A stretch of DNA of 64,000 nt from Piscicola geometra (GCA_943735955.1 OX030961.1:1472483-1536482), one strand, 5' to 3'. Positions 1-11,725 are shown, counted from the first letter of the stretch. Notes: generated from the sequence alone by a model not told the origin. Translations and numbers: made by a program.

Positions 1-300
1 TGTGGTGAAGAAAGTGTGGTGAAGAAGGTGTGTGGAGGAAAGTGTGGTGAAGAGGGTGTGGAGAGGAAAGTGTGGGGAGGAAGGTGTGGGGAGAAAAGTG
101 TGGTGAGGAGGGTGTGGGGAAGAAAGTGTGGTGAGGAGGGTGTGGGGAGAAAAGTGTGGTGAGGAGGGTGTGGGGAGGAAAGTGTGGTGAGGATGTTGTG
201 GTGAAGAAAGTGTGGTGAAGAAAGTGTGGTGAGGAGGGTGTGGGGAGGAAAGTGTGGTGAGAAGGGTGTGTGGAGGAAAGTGTGGTGAGGAGGGTGTGGA
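1..300. repeat. G-rich minisatellite
   Basis: Irregular tandem units of about 14 bp and multiples, built on the core gtgtggtgaggaggg with agtgtggggaggaa variants. It starts before the window and ends near 300. No gene is visible in it or in the AT-rich 300-550 stretch. Confidence 0.9.
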
Positions 301-553
301 TTGCTGTTTGCTGGTTTGTTTTTATTAGCAACCCCAATCAACCACATGCTTATTGAACAACAGTGACGTTTTACAATTAAATGACAGAAAAGTCTTGAAA
401 TTGAACCCGAGGCGAAGCTTTAACTCAAATTACCGATAAATCTAATTAAACAATTACGATAGAATTAAAAGTTATGCTTAATGAAATTATGTAAAAAAAG
501 TTTACAGAATAATATTTTGAGCACCAAAATAGATGTTGGCCCATTTTTTTTGT

Positions 554-745
554 GGCGGATTAGCTTAGCGGTAAAACGCTTGGCATTCGACTCACTAGCG
601 TGAGTTCGATTCCTACCATCGCCTAAGTGCGTCTATGCTCCAGAGAAGTCTTGCACTTTGTGGGAAGAAGAATAAGAATGCCCAAGGATCCCTATTGGGA
701 TCCGGTAAGCAGCTTCACCAAGCGCAGATGGCAAACGAATATAAA
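554..745 (+). mobile_element. tRNA-derived SINE, family 1
   Basis: The head (554-623) carries an A-box-like ttagcttagcggt and a B-box-like gagttcgattcc, and ends in tcgcc, which can pair with the leading ggcg. It is followed by taagtgcgtc and a non-tRNA body. A second copy with the same layout and the same aagtgcgtc junction lies at 40288, so this is a dispersed SINE rather than a functional tRNA. Confidence 0.7.
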
Positions 746-1180
746 ACAATGTAATGTTTTATTTATTCAATAGAAGGTTTGTTTTAATCAGTCCATGCGT
801 TGTTTCCACTCTCGTCACTGTTGTCATCACATAGCATTAGTTCGAAAACGTTGAGTTTCATTTTATGTGTTACAATTGTTTTGAGTGCCATCTAGCAACC
901 AAAAAATTTCAATTTCTCAACTCTTAGTATCTCAAAGAGGCTTCATTATAGTTCCTTTTCAGCAAACAATTATAATCATATCTCTGCTTTATGGTTGATC
1001 CCAATTGGTAGCATTAAACATAAATCTAATCAATGATTAGGTACAAGCACTGCTATGTTACATTTTTAATTAATTTTTTCTATTGAATTTAATTCTTCTT
1101 TTTCTAAAATATACAATCATCTGCAATTCAGCGGGGATAAAAAAATATGATTTGTTTAATGGAATGACAATAGGTGCGTT

Positions 1181-1693
1181 ATGGTAGCTAAAAACTATGT
1201 TCAGGTTAGTGCTATGACGAAGACCAAACGTTGGAGTTCCAGTGCCAAGAAGCAAGTTGATGTACAGCAACCATCCGTTGTTACCAGTTAAAATGCACAT
1301 ATAAGAAGTTTCAACTTCGTTGACCCGATCCTGTCTAACTACAGACCCGTGAAAGTGTCAAAGAAGCGGTCGTGACCGTTGTTTTCCAGCTTTGTCAACT
1401 TGATGATGATTGCCGCAGGGAGATTACACGTCGCTTGTGGTGGGACTTTTGATCAGCTACACTTTTGTAGATATGTTGTACGTCAGCTGATGCAATCCCC
1501 AGGAGACATAGTTCCAGCAACTGGTCCATCGAGCACTCCAATTGACGTCATACGCTACGATGGTATCGGTCATTTCTCGAGTCAAGCAAACAACTACGTT
1601 GCAAACAAAAGAAATGCACGACTGAAATGCGTGAAGTGCAACGTGTCTTTGCACCTGCATTGTGCGATAATGTATCACAACCCATTGAATTGA
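1181..1693 (+). pseudogene. piggyBac transposase C-terminal remnant
   Basis: One reading frame runs from 1181 to 1693 with two in-frame stops (TAA at 1289-1291, TGA at 1373-1375). It reads a TKTKRWSS.AKKQVDV segment, then SYRP-like and PLFSSFVNLMMIAAGRLH segments, matching the last helices of piggyBac transposases. The tail (H..NYVANKRNARLKC..C, LH..C...YH) matches the cysteine-rich C-terminal finger. The TGA sits where the family normally has Trp. A TTAA preceded by aagggg at 1914-1917 could be the downstream terminus; the upstream terminus is not recognisable. The element is dead. Confidence 0.75.
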
Positions 1694-1917
1694 ACAGCCT
1701 ATGTGATGCTCAATTGACATTTTTCAAACAACTTGTTTGAACTTTTTTAATTAATTGTTTTGCCAACATTTTTTAGAAATCTTTTTTATTATAGTTTTTG
1801 ATGATTATTAACTACAATAAATATTTTTTTAACTGCAAGATTTGTAGATATTCATAATGGATCATAGCAGTGCTGGTGCCCAATGCTCCAAATCCCAATC
1901 GTTTTATAAGGGGTTAA

Positions 1918-2486
1918 ACTAAACTCAGCAAGATTATTTTTTGCTACTGTGTTGTTTTGGTCCTATTGAGTAAGTAGAATCAACAGAAACATTGTAGCAT
2001 GGCCACTCATTGTTTGGGCGTTAATGGGTTAACGGAATAGATTCAACAGTCTTGAATGAACACATCTCTGATATTCTCTTCTGTTGCTGTAGTAGAACGT
2101 TTAAAATCTCAAAAAACTTATTTGTTTTTAAATATATTATATTTTAAACTTTTATTTTTGATTTCTTGTATAAAATTATGAAAAAGATGAGTTTCAACAA
2201 TATAAAATGTATAATAAAATTTGTATGAAAAAATATATTTCTGTCTTTTGAGGTCCATGAATTATAGCCTTTATCAATTACCCGTCGTTTTCAAAATTAA
2301 ATTGTAGGCTTTTAAGCCAGTGTTTTGGATCGACAAAGTCCCAGACCGGGCAGTTCGCCTTTGGAGAAGAATGTTCAAGAGTCCAAGGCAATGGCGCTTT
2401 TCGTTGCTGATTCAATGAACTTTATCTGTTTCGTAATACATAAAGGAGCATTACTCAAATAAATAGATTAAATAGCAGGGGCAGCG
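1918..2486. other. AT-rich intergenic sequence
   Basis: No open frame, repeat array or recognisable element apart from a gttaatgggttaac motif near 2020. Confidence 0.5.
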
Positions 2487-2744
2487 ATCAATCAATCAAT
2501 CAAATCAATCAAATAGATTTCTATAGCGCTCTTTCTTCAAATTCAAGAGCGCTCGTAAATAAATTTGTTAAACAGATATGTCTTCAGATCCTTACGAAAA
2601 GTAAATAATGATTTAGAAGTAGTTAAATAAAGAGATAATGAGTTCCAAATATATGGACCTGTATAATGGAAAGAACGTTTAGCAAAAGAATTATTAATGG
2701 AAGGGATGAAATAATGATTTTGAGTGGATGATCTTAAATTACGT

Positions 2745-3455
2745 CTATGCGGGTGAGTTATTAATGATTTGAGGTATGTTGGGGATACTGGAGAGTATTT
2801 TTAATTTAAACATAAAAACACAGATTTTAAATATAATCCTAAATTTGATGGGGAGCCAATGTAATAAGATGAGAGAGGGTGTAATGTGGTGATAAATAGG
2901 AGTACGGCTAACGACTCTAGCTGCATAATTAAATACTTTATGTAATGGTTTTAAAGTAGTTGCAAGTAAATTATAATAGAGTGAGTTACAATAGTCAATT
3001 CGAGATAAAACAAGTGCAGAGACTAACATCTTTAAAGAAGGGTCATCTAAGTAAGGTAATAATTGTCTGATACGTCTGAGATGAAAATAGCAAGATTTAG
3101 TAACTGGTAGAATTTGGTTTGATAAGGTTAATTTTGAGTCAAAAATAAATCCTAAGCTACGAATATGATTAGATGGAACAATAGTATGAGTGTAAAAATT
3201 ACATGGGCCATTAATTAGTTTACCATTTTTATCAAAAAATATAAGTTCAAACTTTAGTGGATTCATTTTTAAAGACATTGAGCTAGACCAGTTTTTAATA
3301 GATAATAGACATGAAGATATAGATGACATAACAGTATTATTTGATGATATATCGAAGCTGACATATAACTGCGAATCGTCAGCATAGGATAGGAAGTTGA
3401 GAGAATGAGAGGAAATTATAGAAGATAATTCAGAGACGTATAGAATAAAGAACAA
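2745..3455 (-). pseudogene. Reverse transcriptase C-terminal half (L2/CR1-like)
   Basis: A 236-codon open frame containing the RT active-site block FLSYADDSQLYV, then the thumb-like segment with RSLGFIFDSKLTL, IRQLLPYLDD, LVLSRIDYCNSLYYNL and a final LHWLPI. The same blocks occur in the same order in the better preserved copy at 33520-35064. The fingers portion lies upstream, broken by frameshifts between 3455 and 4090, so this is not a working gene. Confidence 0.85.
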
Positions 3456-4110
3456 AGGACCAAGAATAGAACTTTGAGGAACACAATATGAGTAAGTAGA
3501 TGGGGTAGAGGTACAGTGATTTAAAGATAAATATGACTTAATCCATAAAAACGAAGAATCCTTAATATTGAACTTATTTTTTAGTAATAGTAGTAATAAC
3601 GAGTGGTCTACAGTGTCAAAAGCGGCCGAATAATCTAAGCAAACAAGTACAGAACATTTTTTTTATCAAAGGCGTAAATAAGGTCATTATAGAGTTTTAA
3701 GAGGGACGATTCACAGTTATGACCTAAACGAAAACCAGATTGTAAATAAGGGATAAGGGAGTTAACATTTAAATATGAGTAGATTTGTTGATAAACTACT
3801 TTTTCTATTATTTTAGATATGAATGATAGATTAGAAATAGGTCATAGCTAGAAATTTGAGTAGGGTCTAATGAATTATTTTTTAAAGTAGGTATGATAAC
3901 AGAAGCTTTGTATAAAGTCGGAAATTTAGATGTAGAGAGAGACAGATTAAAAATGAAAAGAATTATAAGGTAAAAATATCAGACAATTCCTTAATCAAAT
4001 AAGTTGGAATTATGTCAAGAGAACAGAAAGATTTAGACATGGAATTAATAATTAAGGACAGGTCAGGTAGAGAAATTTAAGAAAAACTGACAAAATTAAA
4101 TTCACTATTG

Positions 4111-4614
4111 TTAATAGTTATTAGGGCTAGGAATAGAGGTATTATTGTTAAAATTATATCTTATTGTTTCTACTCTACTTTTTATGTAATTATGATAATC
4201 TTGAGAAGAGAAAGATGAAGGAGGTGGAAGGTTTTTATTTAGTAATTTAGAAAGTGACTGCCAACGATTCTTTGAAGAAGAAGCGTTGACTATAGAAATT
4301 CTAAAATAATTACAGTGCTTAAAGAATAATATAGATTTGTATTGGTTAAGAGATGACAAGTAAAGGTTATAATTAAAGGAAGAACTATGAGACCTAAACT
4401 TACGCTCATTTCTACGTGCAACTCGTTTCAGATTTGCACATTCACTGTCGAACCACGGAGACCGTTTCGACAGCAGACGACATGAGCCCAAGTTTAAAGG
4501 TAAAATGATATCAAGAATTGAAGAAATAGAATCATTAAAATATATAAGAAACTCATCAATATCAGTGAAACCATTAAAACTAAAATATTTAAAAAGTAGA
4601 TTAATCTGCTGCAA
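4111..4614 (-). pseudogene. LINE endonuclease/RT linker region
   Basis: A 167-codon open frame with the SKRSPWFDSEC motif followed by a basic RRNERKFR helix. This is typical of the region between the AP-endonuclease and RT domains in L2/CR1 elements. It is in line with the RT remnant downstream and belongs to the same dead LINE. Confidence 0.7.
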
Positions 4615-5000
4615 GTCTTGGGAGGAAGGGTCCTACTCAGGGTTGTAAGAATTGCAGTAAAAACTTGGACTTTTATTGAAAAATGCGTTTGATGCGTGGT
4701 AATGTCCTTACTCCTGCACCCGAATCAGAGACATTATCAAAGAGCTGGGGAAAAAAACAAGCCATGGAAATGAGGTGATTGAAAACTATACTCGAGTGAA
4801 ATTAGATTTGAAAAATAAGTGTCTTTTAATGAGTAGAGTCCATATTGAAGTGGACCCCAAGACCCGGATCATATTAAATAATCTAACACCCAACAAGTTA
4901 CGTAGTTAAATGGCGGAGTTTAAATATTTTTTAACAACTAAAAATAGTTTTACTAATAACCTTAACCCTAAAGCTCTTTCCTTAACTACTTAAACCTACC

Positions 5001-7058
5001 CAGTGGCGCAACCAGAGGGGGGCTAAGGGGTGGGCTCAAGCCTTTTCGAAGGGTCTCGCAATTTTTCGAAAATCGATGAGTTTTTTTGGTGGTGGGGGGG
5101 GGGGGGGGTAATGAATTTTTCAATATGCCATAGAACAATGATATTTTCTCTGGATGGCCATCGGGTTTTTATCTCACGAAACATTTCATATATCAACACA
5201 GAACATAGAGATCCCACCAAAATAACACTAACATGTCACAAATTCTGAGAAGAAATAGAGCACCAATAGACCTTAACTACACTTTTAAATCTTCACACTT
5301 TTTATATGTAAATTTTTTAAGCCATGACACAGTATATAAAGAACAAATCAGATAGACAAAAACTCTCGAGCTTTCAGAATATCCAACCTTCATGGAAAAG
5401 ATGCAGAAACTGTGTAAAGACAGCTCAAAATCCCATCAACACATCAAGTTTACGTGCGTATCAGTCTGATCTCATTGCATGTATCGAACTGCAAGAATTC
5501 TTTTGAGCAACAAGCCTTCAGCCCGAGTTGCATTATATGCTCGATGTTGTTCTGACTCTGCCAGTTACTTCATCAGATGCAGAAATAGCATTTTCTAAAC
5601 TTCGGCTTATTAAAACTCTTCTTAAGACGACTGTATCTGCTCGTCGTTTGCAAAGCTTGTTTGAGAATATCTGCTACCAAAACAGCTACTGCACCTCTTC
5701 CAGTAAACGAAATGGTGAAAAGATTTTCACAAACTGATCAAAAATTATTTTGTAACTGAGAACACATCAAAATTTAGTTGAAACTAAATAGTTGAAAAAA
5801 AATTATAGACTGTTTAGGATCTCATATCAAACTTATTTTTTTACTTTTTACCTTAGTTTAAAAAATGATGACGTCACTTTAAGAATACTATGCAACTTAG
5901 TTTTTAGTTTTTCTTTTGTATAATTAATAAACTATCTAAATTCTTTATCAATTATAATTGGTATTTTTTATTTAGCCCATTGACCGCCGCTACCCGAGAA
6001 AAAAAGTCAACATGAATTTTACATTTAGACTTGCAATATATAGTTATAAGAATAACTCAAGCAAAATTGAAAACAATTATTTCATAAGTTTTAATGGAGC
6101 AAAATGTTGCGAAAACGCAACGTGAGCGGGAAGTGTGACATACTTATGTGCAGTGAGAAATTATAAATAAATTGATCCAAACCACATTTATTAAACAGAA
6201 ATAAATTTCAATTGCAAATAGTTCGATAAAATTCAGACTTCTAATTATTGTATTTGTTATAATATTACTAATAATTATTTTAATTACAACAAAGAAATTT
6301 ATTTAATGTGAATTACAACAGCACTCATAAACTGTCGTGCTGTTTCAAAGACGACACTTACGACGAATGTTATCTTTATTTTAATTTTATATTCAACCTA
6401 TGAGAGGTTAAAAAATTATATTTTTTAAAATAAAAGCTTCAAGTGTGAAGCATTTGCGGTTTGGAATTTTTTATCGAAATATAAAATTCAACATTCATCT
6501 ACAAAATTAACTTTTAATTTTAATTTTATAAATTTCATAATACATTAACATTAAAAGAATAAATTTATTATTATTATAATGACTAGACTTATCAAAAATT
6601 AAATGAAATCATATTTTGTCAAAGTTGCGAAAACGCACCATTGATTTTTAAAAGCATTGAAAACGTTTTACAAGTTATTTTGAATATTTAAAAAATTAAT
6701 TCAAGTATTAACTATCTGTTCACACTGAAATTAAATCTAAATTTGTATAAAAATACTAAAAATCGAACGAAAAAATTGAAGAATTATCTAAGCGAAGAAA
6801 GATTGTTTTGAGAAATTTTAAATGTGAATAGGATATAAAAGACTATAAATAATAAAAAGAAAAAAGGTGAAATTTAACTTATAAAATTAAAATTTACAAT
6901 TTATTGTACAAAATATGTGAAAAAACTCGGTATTAAAACAGCAAGAAAATATAAAAATTGATGTTGCAAAACGCAACAGCTGCGGTAAATGGATTAAACA
7001 ATTATTTTTTGTTACTAAAGTTGAGCCCCCCTAGCATTTTTTGCTGGTTGCGCCCCTG
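5001..7058 (+). mobile_element. hAT transposon with 8-bp TSDs
   Basis: The left terminus cagtggcgcaaccag (5001) and right terminus ctggttgcgcccctg (ending 7058) form inverted repeats. The flanks aacctacc (4993-5000) and aatctacc (7059-7066) are an 8-bp target duplication with one mismatch. The interior holds a broken transposase (5324-5737) and about 1.3 kb of AT-rich sequence with no other frame. Confidence 0.88.
5324..5737 (+). pseudogene. hAT transposase C-terminal (hATC) remnant
   Basis: Two open segments in one frame are separated by a single TGA at 5504-5506. The second contains LPVTSSDAEIAFSKLRLIKT followed by a LLKTTVSARRLQSL helix, the hATC dimerisation motif. It sits inside the inverted-repeat element 5001-7058 in the same orientation. 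The N-terminal catalytic part is not recognisable. Confidence 0.85.
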
Positions 7059-7647
7059 AATCTACCCAATGTTTTTAGCATATTTTAAATTAGTATAAAA
7101 GAGTATTTAATTTGTTTTTCTCAAAAATGTAATAGAAACTTTATCAGAGTTTTTTATGCATGTAATCCACATTTGAAAAAATAAATCGATAAATGATTTA
7201 AAAAATCAATTCCCTAGCATCTTTTTTGAGCCAGTTACTCAACCCAAAAAGTTTTTCAACATTAGTTTGATCCAAAGAAGCTCTTTTCTTGCTAACTATG
7301 TGTTCTGACAAGCTGAATAGACGTTCACATGGAACTGTACTTGCAGAAGATGACAAATACTTTCTTGCCAGTTTCGCAAGAGTCGGATATGCCCCTTCGT
7401 GTTGTTGCCACCAAACAAGAGGACAACTCTCAAAGCCTCCTTCAGATTCTTTTCTGTAACTTTCAATGATCGGCTAGGTAATCATTTAGGTATCTTCATC
7501 TTCAGAATCTGAAGTTACATATGTTCGTAGTCGCTTTTTTGGTTAAGGCTGTATAGTTTTGGAGGTTTTTCGTCTTCTAATAGTTACTTCAACTCTTTCA
7601 TTTGTTTAAAGACATTTTAAATTTTTAAATAGGGGGTCTAGCGGGCG

Positions 7648-7832
7648 GGTTGGCTTAGATGGTAAAGTCGTTGGATCTGCAACTTAAAGGTCACCAGTTC
7701 GAATCCCTGTTGAGCCAACCTTGAGCTATCATATACCTAGTGTATATGATGCGGTGTTTCACGTCGTATGTCGTGTGAGTGGCGCCTCAGTTGCGTGCTT
7801 TGGCGCATTATAAATAGGCGTTATTATTTCTA
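7648..7832 (+). mobile_element. tRNA-derived SINE, family 2, nested
   Basis: The head 7648-7720 (73 nt) folds as a tRNA. The ggttggc/gccaacc acceptor arms are complementary, an A box ggcttagatggt and a B box ggttcgaatcc-like ccagttcgaatccc are present, and the anticodon position reads GCA (Cys-like). It runs directly into a 110-bp body ending in ttattatt. The related copy at 23750 lacks this stretch and reads gggtctaatgatg straight through, so it is an insertion with a short tcta duplication and not a resident tRNA gene. Confidence 0.75.
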
Positions 7833-8120
7833 ATGATGTGGCAATTCTTAACCATTGGATATTCTGATTAATATTTCTCTGCTCCAGTTCGGAAAGAAAT
7901 TTTGTGTGTGAAACGAATGACATAAGCTGGATCCTCTTCTGAAGTGCTTATTTTTTTCATAAAGTGACAAATTGCAAGCAAAACTATTGAAAATGTAACG
8001 CTTTTTTCACTGCCAAGAAGTTCTGTTGCAAATCTAGAAGGAATGAGATGTTTTTTGATGATAGGCACTTTTTCCCATTCGTTTGTTGAGCATAAATTAA
8101 GAGAGTGTTTGTGTTCACTT

Positions 8121-9207
8121 TAGAGTCCGACCGAAACTGATATTTTTAATTCGCCCGGAACCAAAATTAAGACGAAATTAAAATTCTATTTTCAGCCGAA
8201 ACTGAAATTAAGCCGAAGTTGGAATCAGATTTTCGGCCAAAACCGAAACTGAAGTTTTTCCCAACTTTCCTTAAAAATAAGAAAAAAGCAATTAACGATG
8301 ATAGTGTCAGTTTAATAAGTAAATCCAAACAAACGTATATTTTAAGTTAAAAAATGCAAGTTTTTAACAAAAAAATGATCTACATAAGTTTATTAAAAGC
8401 AAAAAATAGTGTTGAATGATGACAAGATCTGTTTACTAATTGAATTATTAAAACAACTGTTTTTAAACATTTTCACCAAGAAGGTTGCTGCCACGATCAG
8501 CGTAGATTTACCCTGTAGAACTAAATAGTTGCTCACTAGCCACACTTGTTGGGGGTGCAGATAAATATTTTTGAGCAGCAGGCTCAAGATATGAATATTG
8601 ACTGCAACTGGTCTTATATGTGTATGTTGTCAATGTGTGGTCTGGTATAATTGATTTTTAGAGTCTTATATGTGTTTGTTGTCAATGTATGTATGTTTCT
8701 GTAAATTGAAAATTTCTAGTTTTGTATATGTATATGTGTATTTTTTCTAAACAAATGTTTTTAACAATAAAATTTGCGTAAAAAAGTTTTTTTAATTATC
8801 ATCATTGAACGTTTGCCAATTAACTTTAATTTCAATAGAATGGTTGTTGGGGGTTCAGATGCTTGTATATGTTATTCAAGCAGTTAGTCTTATGTCACCC
8901 ATAAATCAATCAACCAGGATATATAATAGAGATGAGAATCGAAACCAAACTTAATAGTTCGAGTTTGATTGAGGATCTACAGATATATCAAATAAACTAT
9001 ATAAAAATTTAAGTTTTCGGCAAATATGAGATCCATTTCGGCCGAAACCGAAATTGAGCCGAAATAACAAAATTAGTTTTGGCCAAAAGCGAAAAATTAC
9101 CGAAATTGTACATTTAGATTCAGCCTAAATTGAACATTGCCAAAACTGAGAAAATTGACAATTTCGGCTTTGAAACCGAAACCGAACTGAATTTCGGTCT
9201 TTCTCTA
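8121..9207 (-). mobile_element. hAT transposon with TAGAG termini and perfect TSD
   Basis: Termini tagagtccgaccgaaact and (reverse complement of the right end) tagagaaagaccgaaat. An 8-bp target duplication gttcactt flanks it at 8113-8120 and 9208-9215. The paralogous copy at about 24025 reads through this point uninterrupted (gtgttcacttgctgacaatg), which confirms the empty site. Both ends are crowded with ccgaaac/gccgaaat subterminal repeats. Confidence 0.93.
8393..8590 (-). pseudogene. hATC remnant in nested hAT
   Basis: The minus strand reads AAQKYLSAPPTSVASEQLFSS, stop, then IYADRGSNLLGEN. This is the hATC block (YL..P.TS..SE..FS..G), broken by an in-frame TAA. It is inside the element 8121-9207. 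Confidence 0.8.
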
Positions 9208-9504
9208 GTTCACTTGCTGACAATGTGGCCAACACAGCAAAAACCATTTTATTTTGATAAGTTTAAATGCATTAAAAAATTTTAATGCATTAAAAGTTTT
9301 TTTCAATTCGTTAAAATATTTAACGGCATTAATGTTTTAAGGGCGTTGATTAATGTGTTAGCGTATTAATCGAAAGTTAGCTTAGATTAAAGCACAGCTC
9401 TAATTGTAAACATAAAATTATCTTATTCAATTTTTTAAATGATAAGTTTTATTGCTTTTTCATTATGTTGCTAATATGGCTACTGCATGTTCACATACCG
9501 GGCA

Positions 9505-9790
9505 TGAAGTCAGCAATGGCGCAGGCGTTTGTTTCTGCCTCAAGCTCCTCCAATTGATCGTCTGAGGTTCAAATCCTTTCCAATACAAGCTATTTAATCT
9601 TTAAAGCATTACATTTTGCCTCATACTGATTATGATTATTTAGTTATTATGTTTATTATACATGATTATCATAATAAACCGAAATAATAATAACAGATAT
9701 TTAAAAATAATAATAATGAAAATCAAATAGTAGTAAGTGGCCTAAAAGTCCGTTTATGTTATATGCTAATATAATAATGTTGGTCATAAT
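9505..9790 (+). mobile_element. Degenerate tRNA-derived SINE
   Basis: A B-box-like gaggttcaaatcc near 9565 follows a weak tRNA-like head. The tail agtggcctaaaa..ttatatgctaatataataatg resembles the tail of the SINE at 55394-55560 (agtggcctcgaa..ttatacgccactatattaatg). It is likely an old copy of that family. Confidence 0.45.
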
Positions 9791-9836
9791 CAGTGATGGG
9801 CAGATTTAGTTATCATTATACTATTATTAAATTGAA

Positions 9837-10362
9837 TTAAAGGGATGAGCTTCGTTGTGAGGGGGAAAGCATCACCTGGAAGAACGGAGACTTCTGGATC
9901 GAGTGGACCAGCTCATCAGAACTTCTGAATCGTTCAATCTCCAATAACTGAAATTAACAATAAGGGTTATTTGTTAGAGCTGTTTAACGATTAAAAATTG
10001 TAACGGGAGCTTATTAAACGATTAAATCTTTCATTCTTCTAATAGTTTCTTTAGGTCTTTCCATGTCAATTAAGTTTTTGAAAACATTTGAACAGCTAAA
10101 AATTAATTTTCGAAAAATGTAAAAAAATATTTTCTGTAATCCAAAACATTAAAAAAAGATAGAAAAATAACTTCGATAAATTTTCTTAACTACGTTGAAA
10201 GTTTTAATTTAGTTAAATTATTAACGGATTAATCGAAAATATAACGTAGATTAGGCACAGCCTTATTTCATATTATGAAACAGCACAAAAAAGAAAAAGA
10301 AAAAGATGATGATGATGACGTGATGATGATGATGTGATGATGATGATGTGATGATGATGATG

Positions 10363-10407
<45 letters not shown>

Positions 10408-10408
10408 C

Positions 10409-10473
<65 letters not shown>

Positions 10474-11725
10474 TGACGACGATGATGATGATGATGATGA
10501 TGATGACGGTGGTGGTGATGATGATGATGATGATCGTGCCAACCTTGTCTAGCACGTCGCTCACAAGGGCATCTCGATAGGCAGTGCCCAGAAGGTTCAT
10601 GCAGTGTTTGGGCTGAAAGTGTTTGGCAGAGGTCTATCAAGATATTTGAATGCATTATTGAGTTTCAATGAAATCAAATATCGATTTTGAAATAAAAAAT
10701 AGAAACAGTCGTATCCTACTTTGCCAGTGATCAATTCGTAAAGGCAACCAGCCAAGCCCACGAAGTCCCTGGCACAACTCATTTCCCATGACTGCACCAC
10801 GTTTCCTCCACCCTTTCCATGCTCACAACAGCTACCATCCATCCAATCTTCCCTCGTTGGCTTTTCTTTCTCCTCTCTATTCCCAAAAGGTTTTCTTACA
10901 GTGTGGAAGCTCTGAGTGGACGAGGGAAAGAGGACAGCCTGGCTGAAGTCGATCACGACAGGGTATCCACTGCTTTCCTCGATGACGATGTTGCCTACGT
11001 GCAGGTCGCTGCAGGGTTGCGACTTGGGAATTGAGAATAATGATTTCAAGAGTTTTGCAGTCACTTTATTCTTTCAACTGTGCCCTATCAACTTTTTTGT
11101 TTAAACTTTTTTCAGACTTATTTATAGTTAATATAAAGTTTTTTTAATTCTCAATTATTTCTTCTCTCACCCATGGACGATGCCGGAGGAGTGAAGGGCT
11201 TGGATTGAGAGAAGAACGACAGCAGAGTAGAAGGAGGAGTGAGAGATGGAGAAGTTTTTGCGCAGTTTCAGGTGAGTTCGCAAGCTCTGGCCACCGTAGT
11301 ACCTGCCCACAAGCACCCTCCACTCCTGCAAGTTGATGATCGTTTCGCTTCATCACAACTTCAGCATTCACCACATTCAGAAATCGATTTCTTGGTGAGC
11401 GACTAACAGCGAGATCGAACGAGCCGACGTACTGGCAGACGTTTGAGATCTTGAGTTTCAGCAGCAACTGCATCACTTCCTTTTCTCTTGCAAAGGCTTC
11501 ACCGCTTGCTGCACAGTCCTTCCGGAACGTTTTGAGGACTCTGATGCGGTCTGTCGAGTCTCTTGCTAGGAGGATCTGAAGTCGAAGAGATGAGATCGAG
11601 AGTTGAAATCGAGTTGGAAATGAAGATTCACAGATCGAGCATCACTTGCAACATTGCCACCTTTCCGAATGCGCTGGCATGGATGGCTCCCAGGGTGGTG
11701 AAGGCTTGCATCGTCGTTTCAGTCT
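9837..11725 (-). CDS. Divergent protein kinase, six or seven exons (5' end unresolved)
   Basis: Exons I can join in phase on the minus strand: 11725-11646, 11575-11408, 11325-11171, 11008-10720, 10612-10544 and 9947-9837 (stop TAA 9837-9839). All boundaries are GT-AG. The first exon gives a glycine loop (LGAIHASAFGKV) and the second the beta-3 lysine (RVLKTF) and a charged alpha-C helix. The third gives a hinge-like WRVLVGRYYGG and ends ALHSSGIVH. The splice to the fourth completes the catalytic loop HGDLHVGNIVI and then VVIDFS, a DFG-position motif with Ser for Gly. Next come GLAGCLYELITGK (subdomain IX-like) and SSDELVHSIQKSPFF near the end, like the terminal HPFF of kinases. HGD, the loop Asn and the metal-binding Asp are present, so it may be active. 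Within the fourth exon, 108 nt starting gtaaga and ending gtgcag could be a further in-frame intron, because they encode a tract unlike any kinase. The start codon and any upstream exons were not found. Subfamily is not assigned. Confidence 0.85.
9975..10262. mobile_element. Probable small hAT-type MITE in kinase intron
   Basis: About 288 bp with tagagctgt-like left and (inverted) ggctgtgcc-like right ends. It is flanked by ttatttgt (9967-9974) and ttatttca (10263-10270), a 6/8 match. Its right part resembles the right end of the hAT remnant at 9386-9399 (attaatcga..tagatta..gcacagc). Confidence 0.5.
10303..10533. repeat. (ATG)n microsatellite in kinase intron
   Basis: Interrupted gatgat array with gac variants. 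It lies in the kinase intron 9948-10543 and reaches within about 10 nt of the donor of exon 10612-10544. Poly-Met, poly-Ser and poly-His frames across it are artefacts. Confidence 0.97.

Larger units (their letters stand above)
2487..4670 (-). mobile_element. L2/CR1-like non-LTR retrotransposon, decayed
   Basis: Minus-strand element whose 3' end lies at the low coordinate. It carries a (TGAT)n-type tail at 2487-2510 next to a short hairpin with agcgct arms, the same 3' signature as the LINE at 33455. Upstream on the minus strand are the end of the reverse transcriptase (2745-3455), frameshifted RT sequence (3455-4090) and an endonuclease/RT linker region (4111-4614). The frames are broken in several places. 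Confidence 0.85.
7190..9400 (-). mobile_element. ZBED-like hAT remnant, copy 1, with nested insertions
   Basis: Minus-strand hAT transposase remnant. 7200-7480 aligns by eye with 23310-23640 (hATC region), and 7868-8068 aligns with 23786-23986. Relative to that copy it carries a SINE near 7645-7832 and a second hAT at 8121-9207. The right end, near 9386-9399, is aaagcacagctcta. The reading frames are interrupted. Confidence 0.75.

Noticed and set aside
554..623. Functional tRNA gene
   Set aside because: A SINE body follows the head and a second copy shares the junction.
1070..1300. 76-residue minus-strand frame
   Set aside because: Antisense of the piggyBac remnant, which is recognisable on the plus strand.
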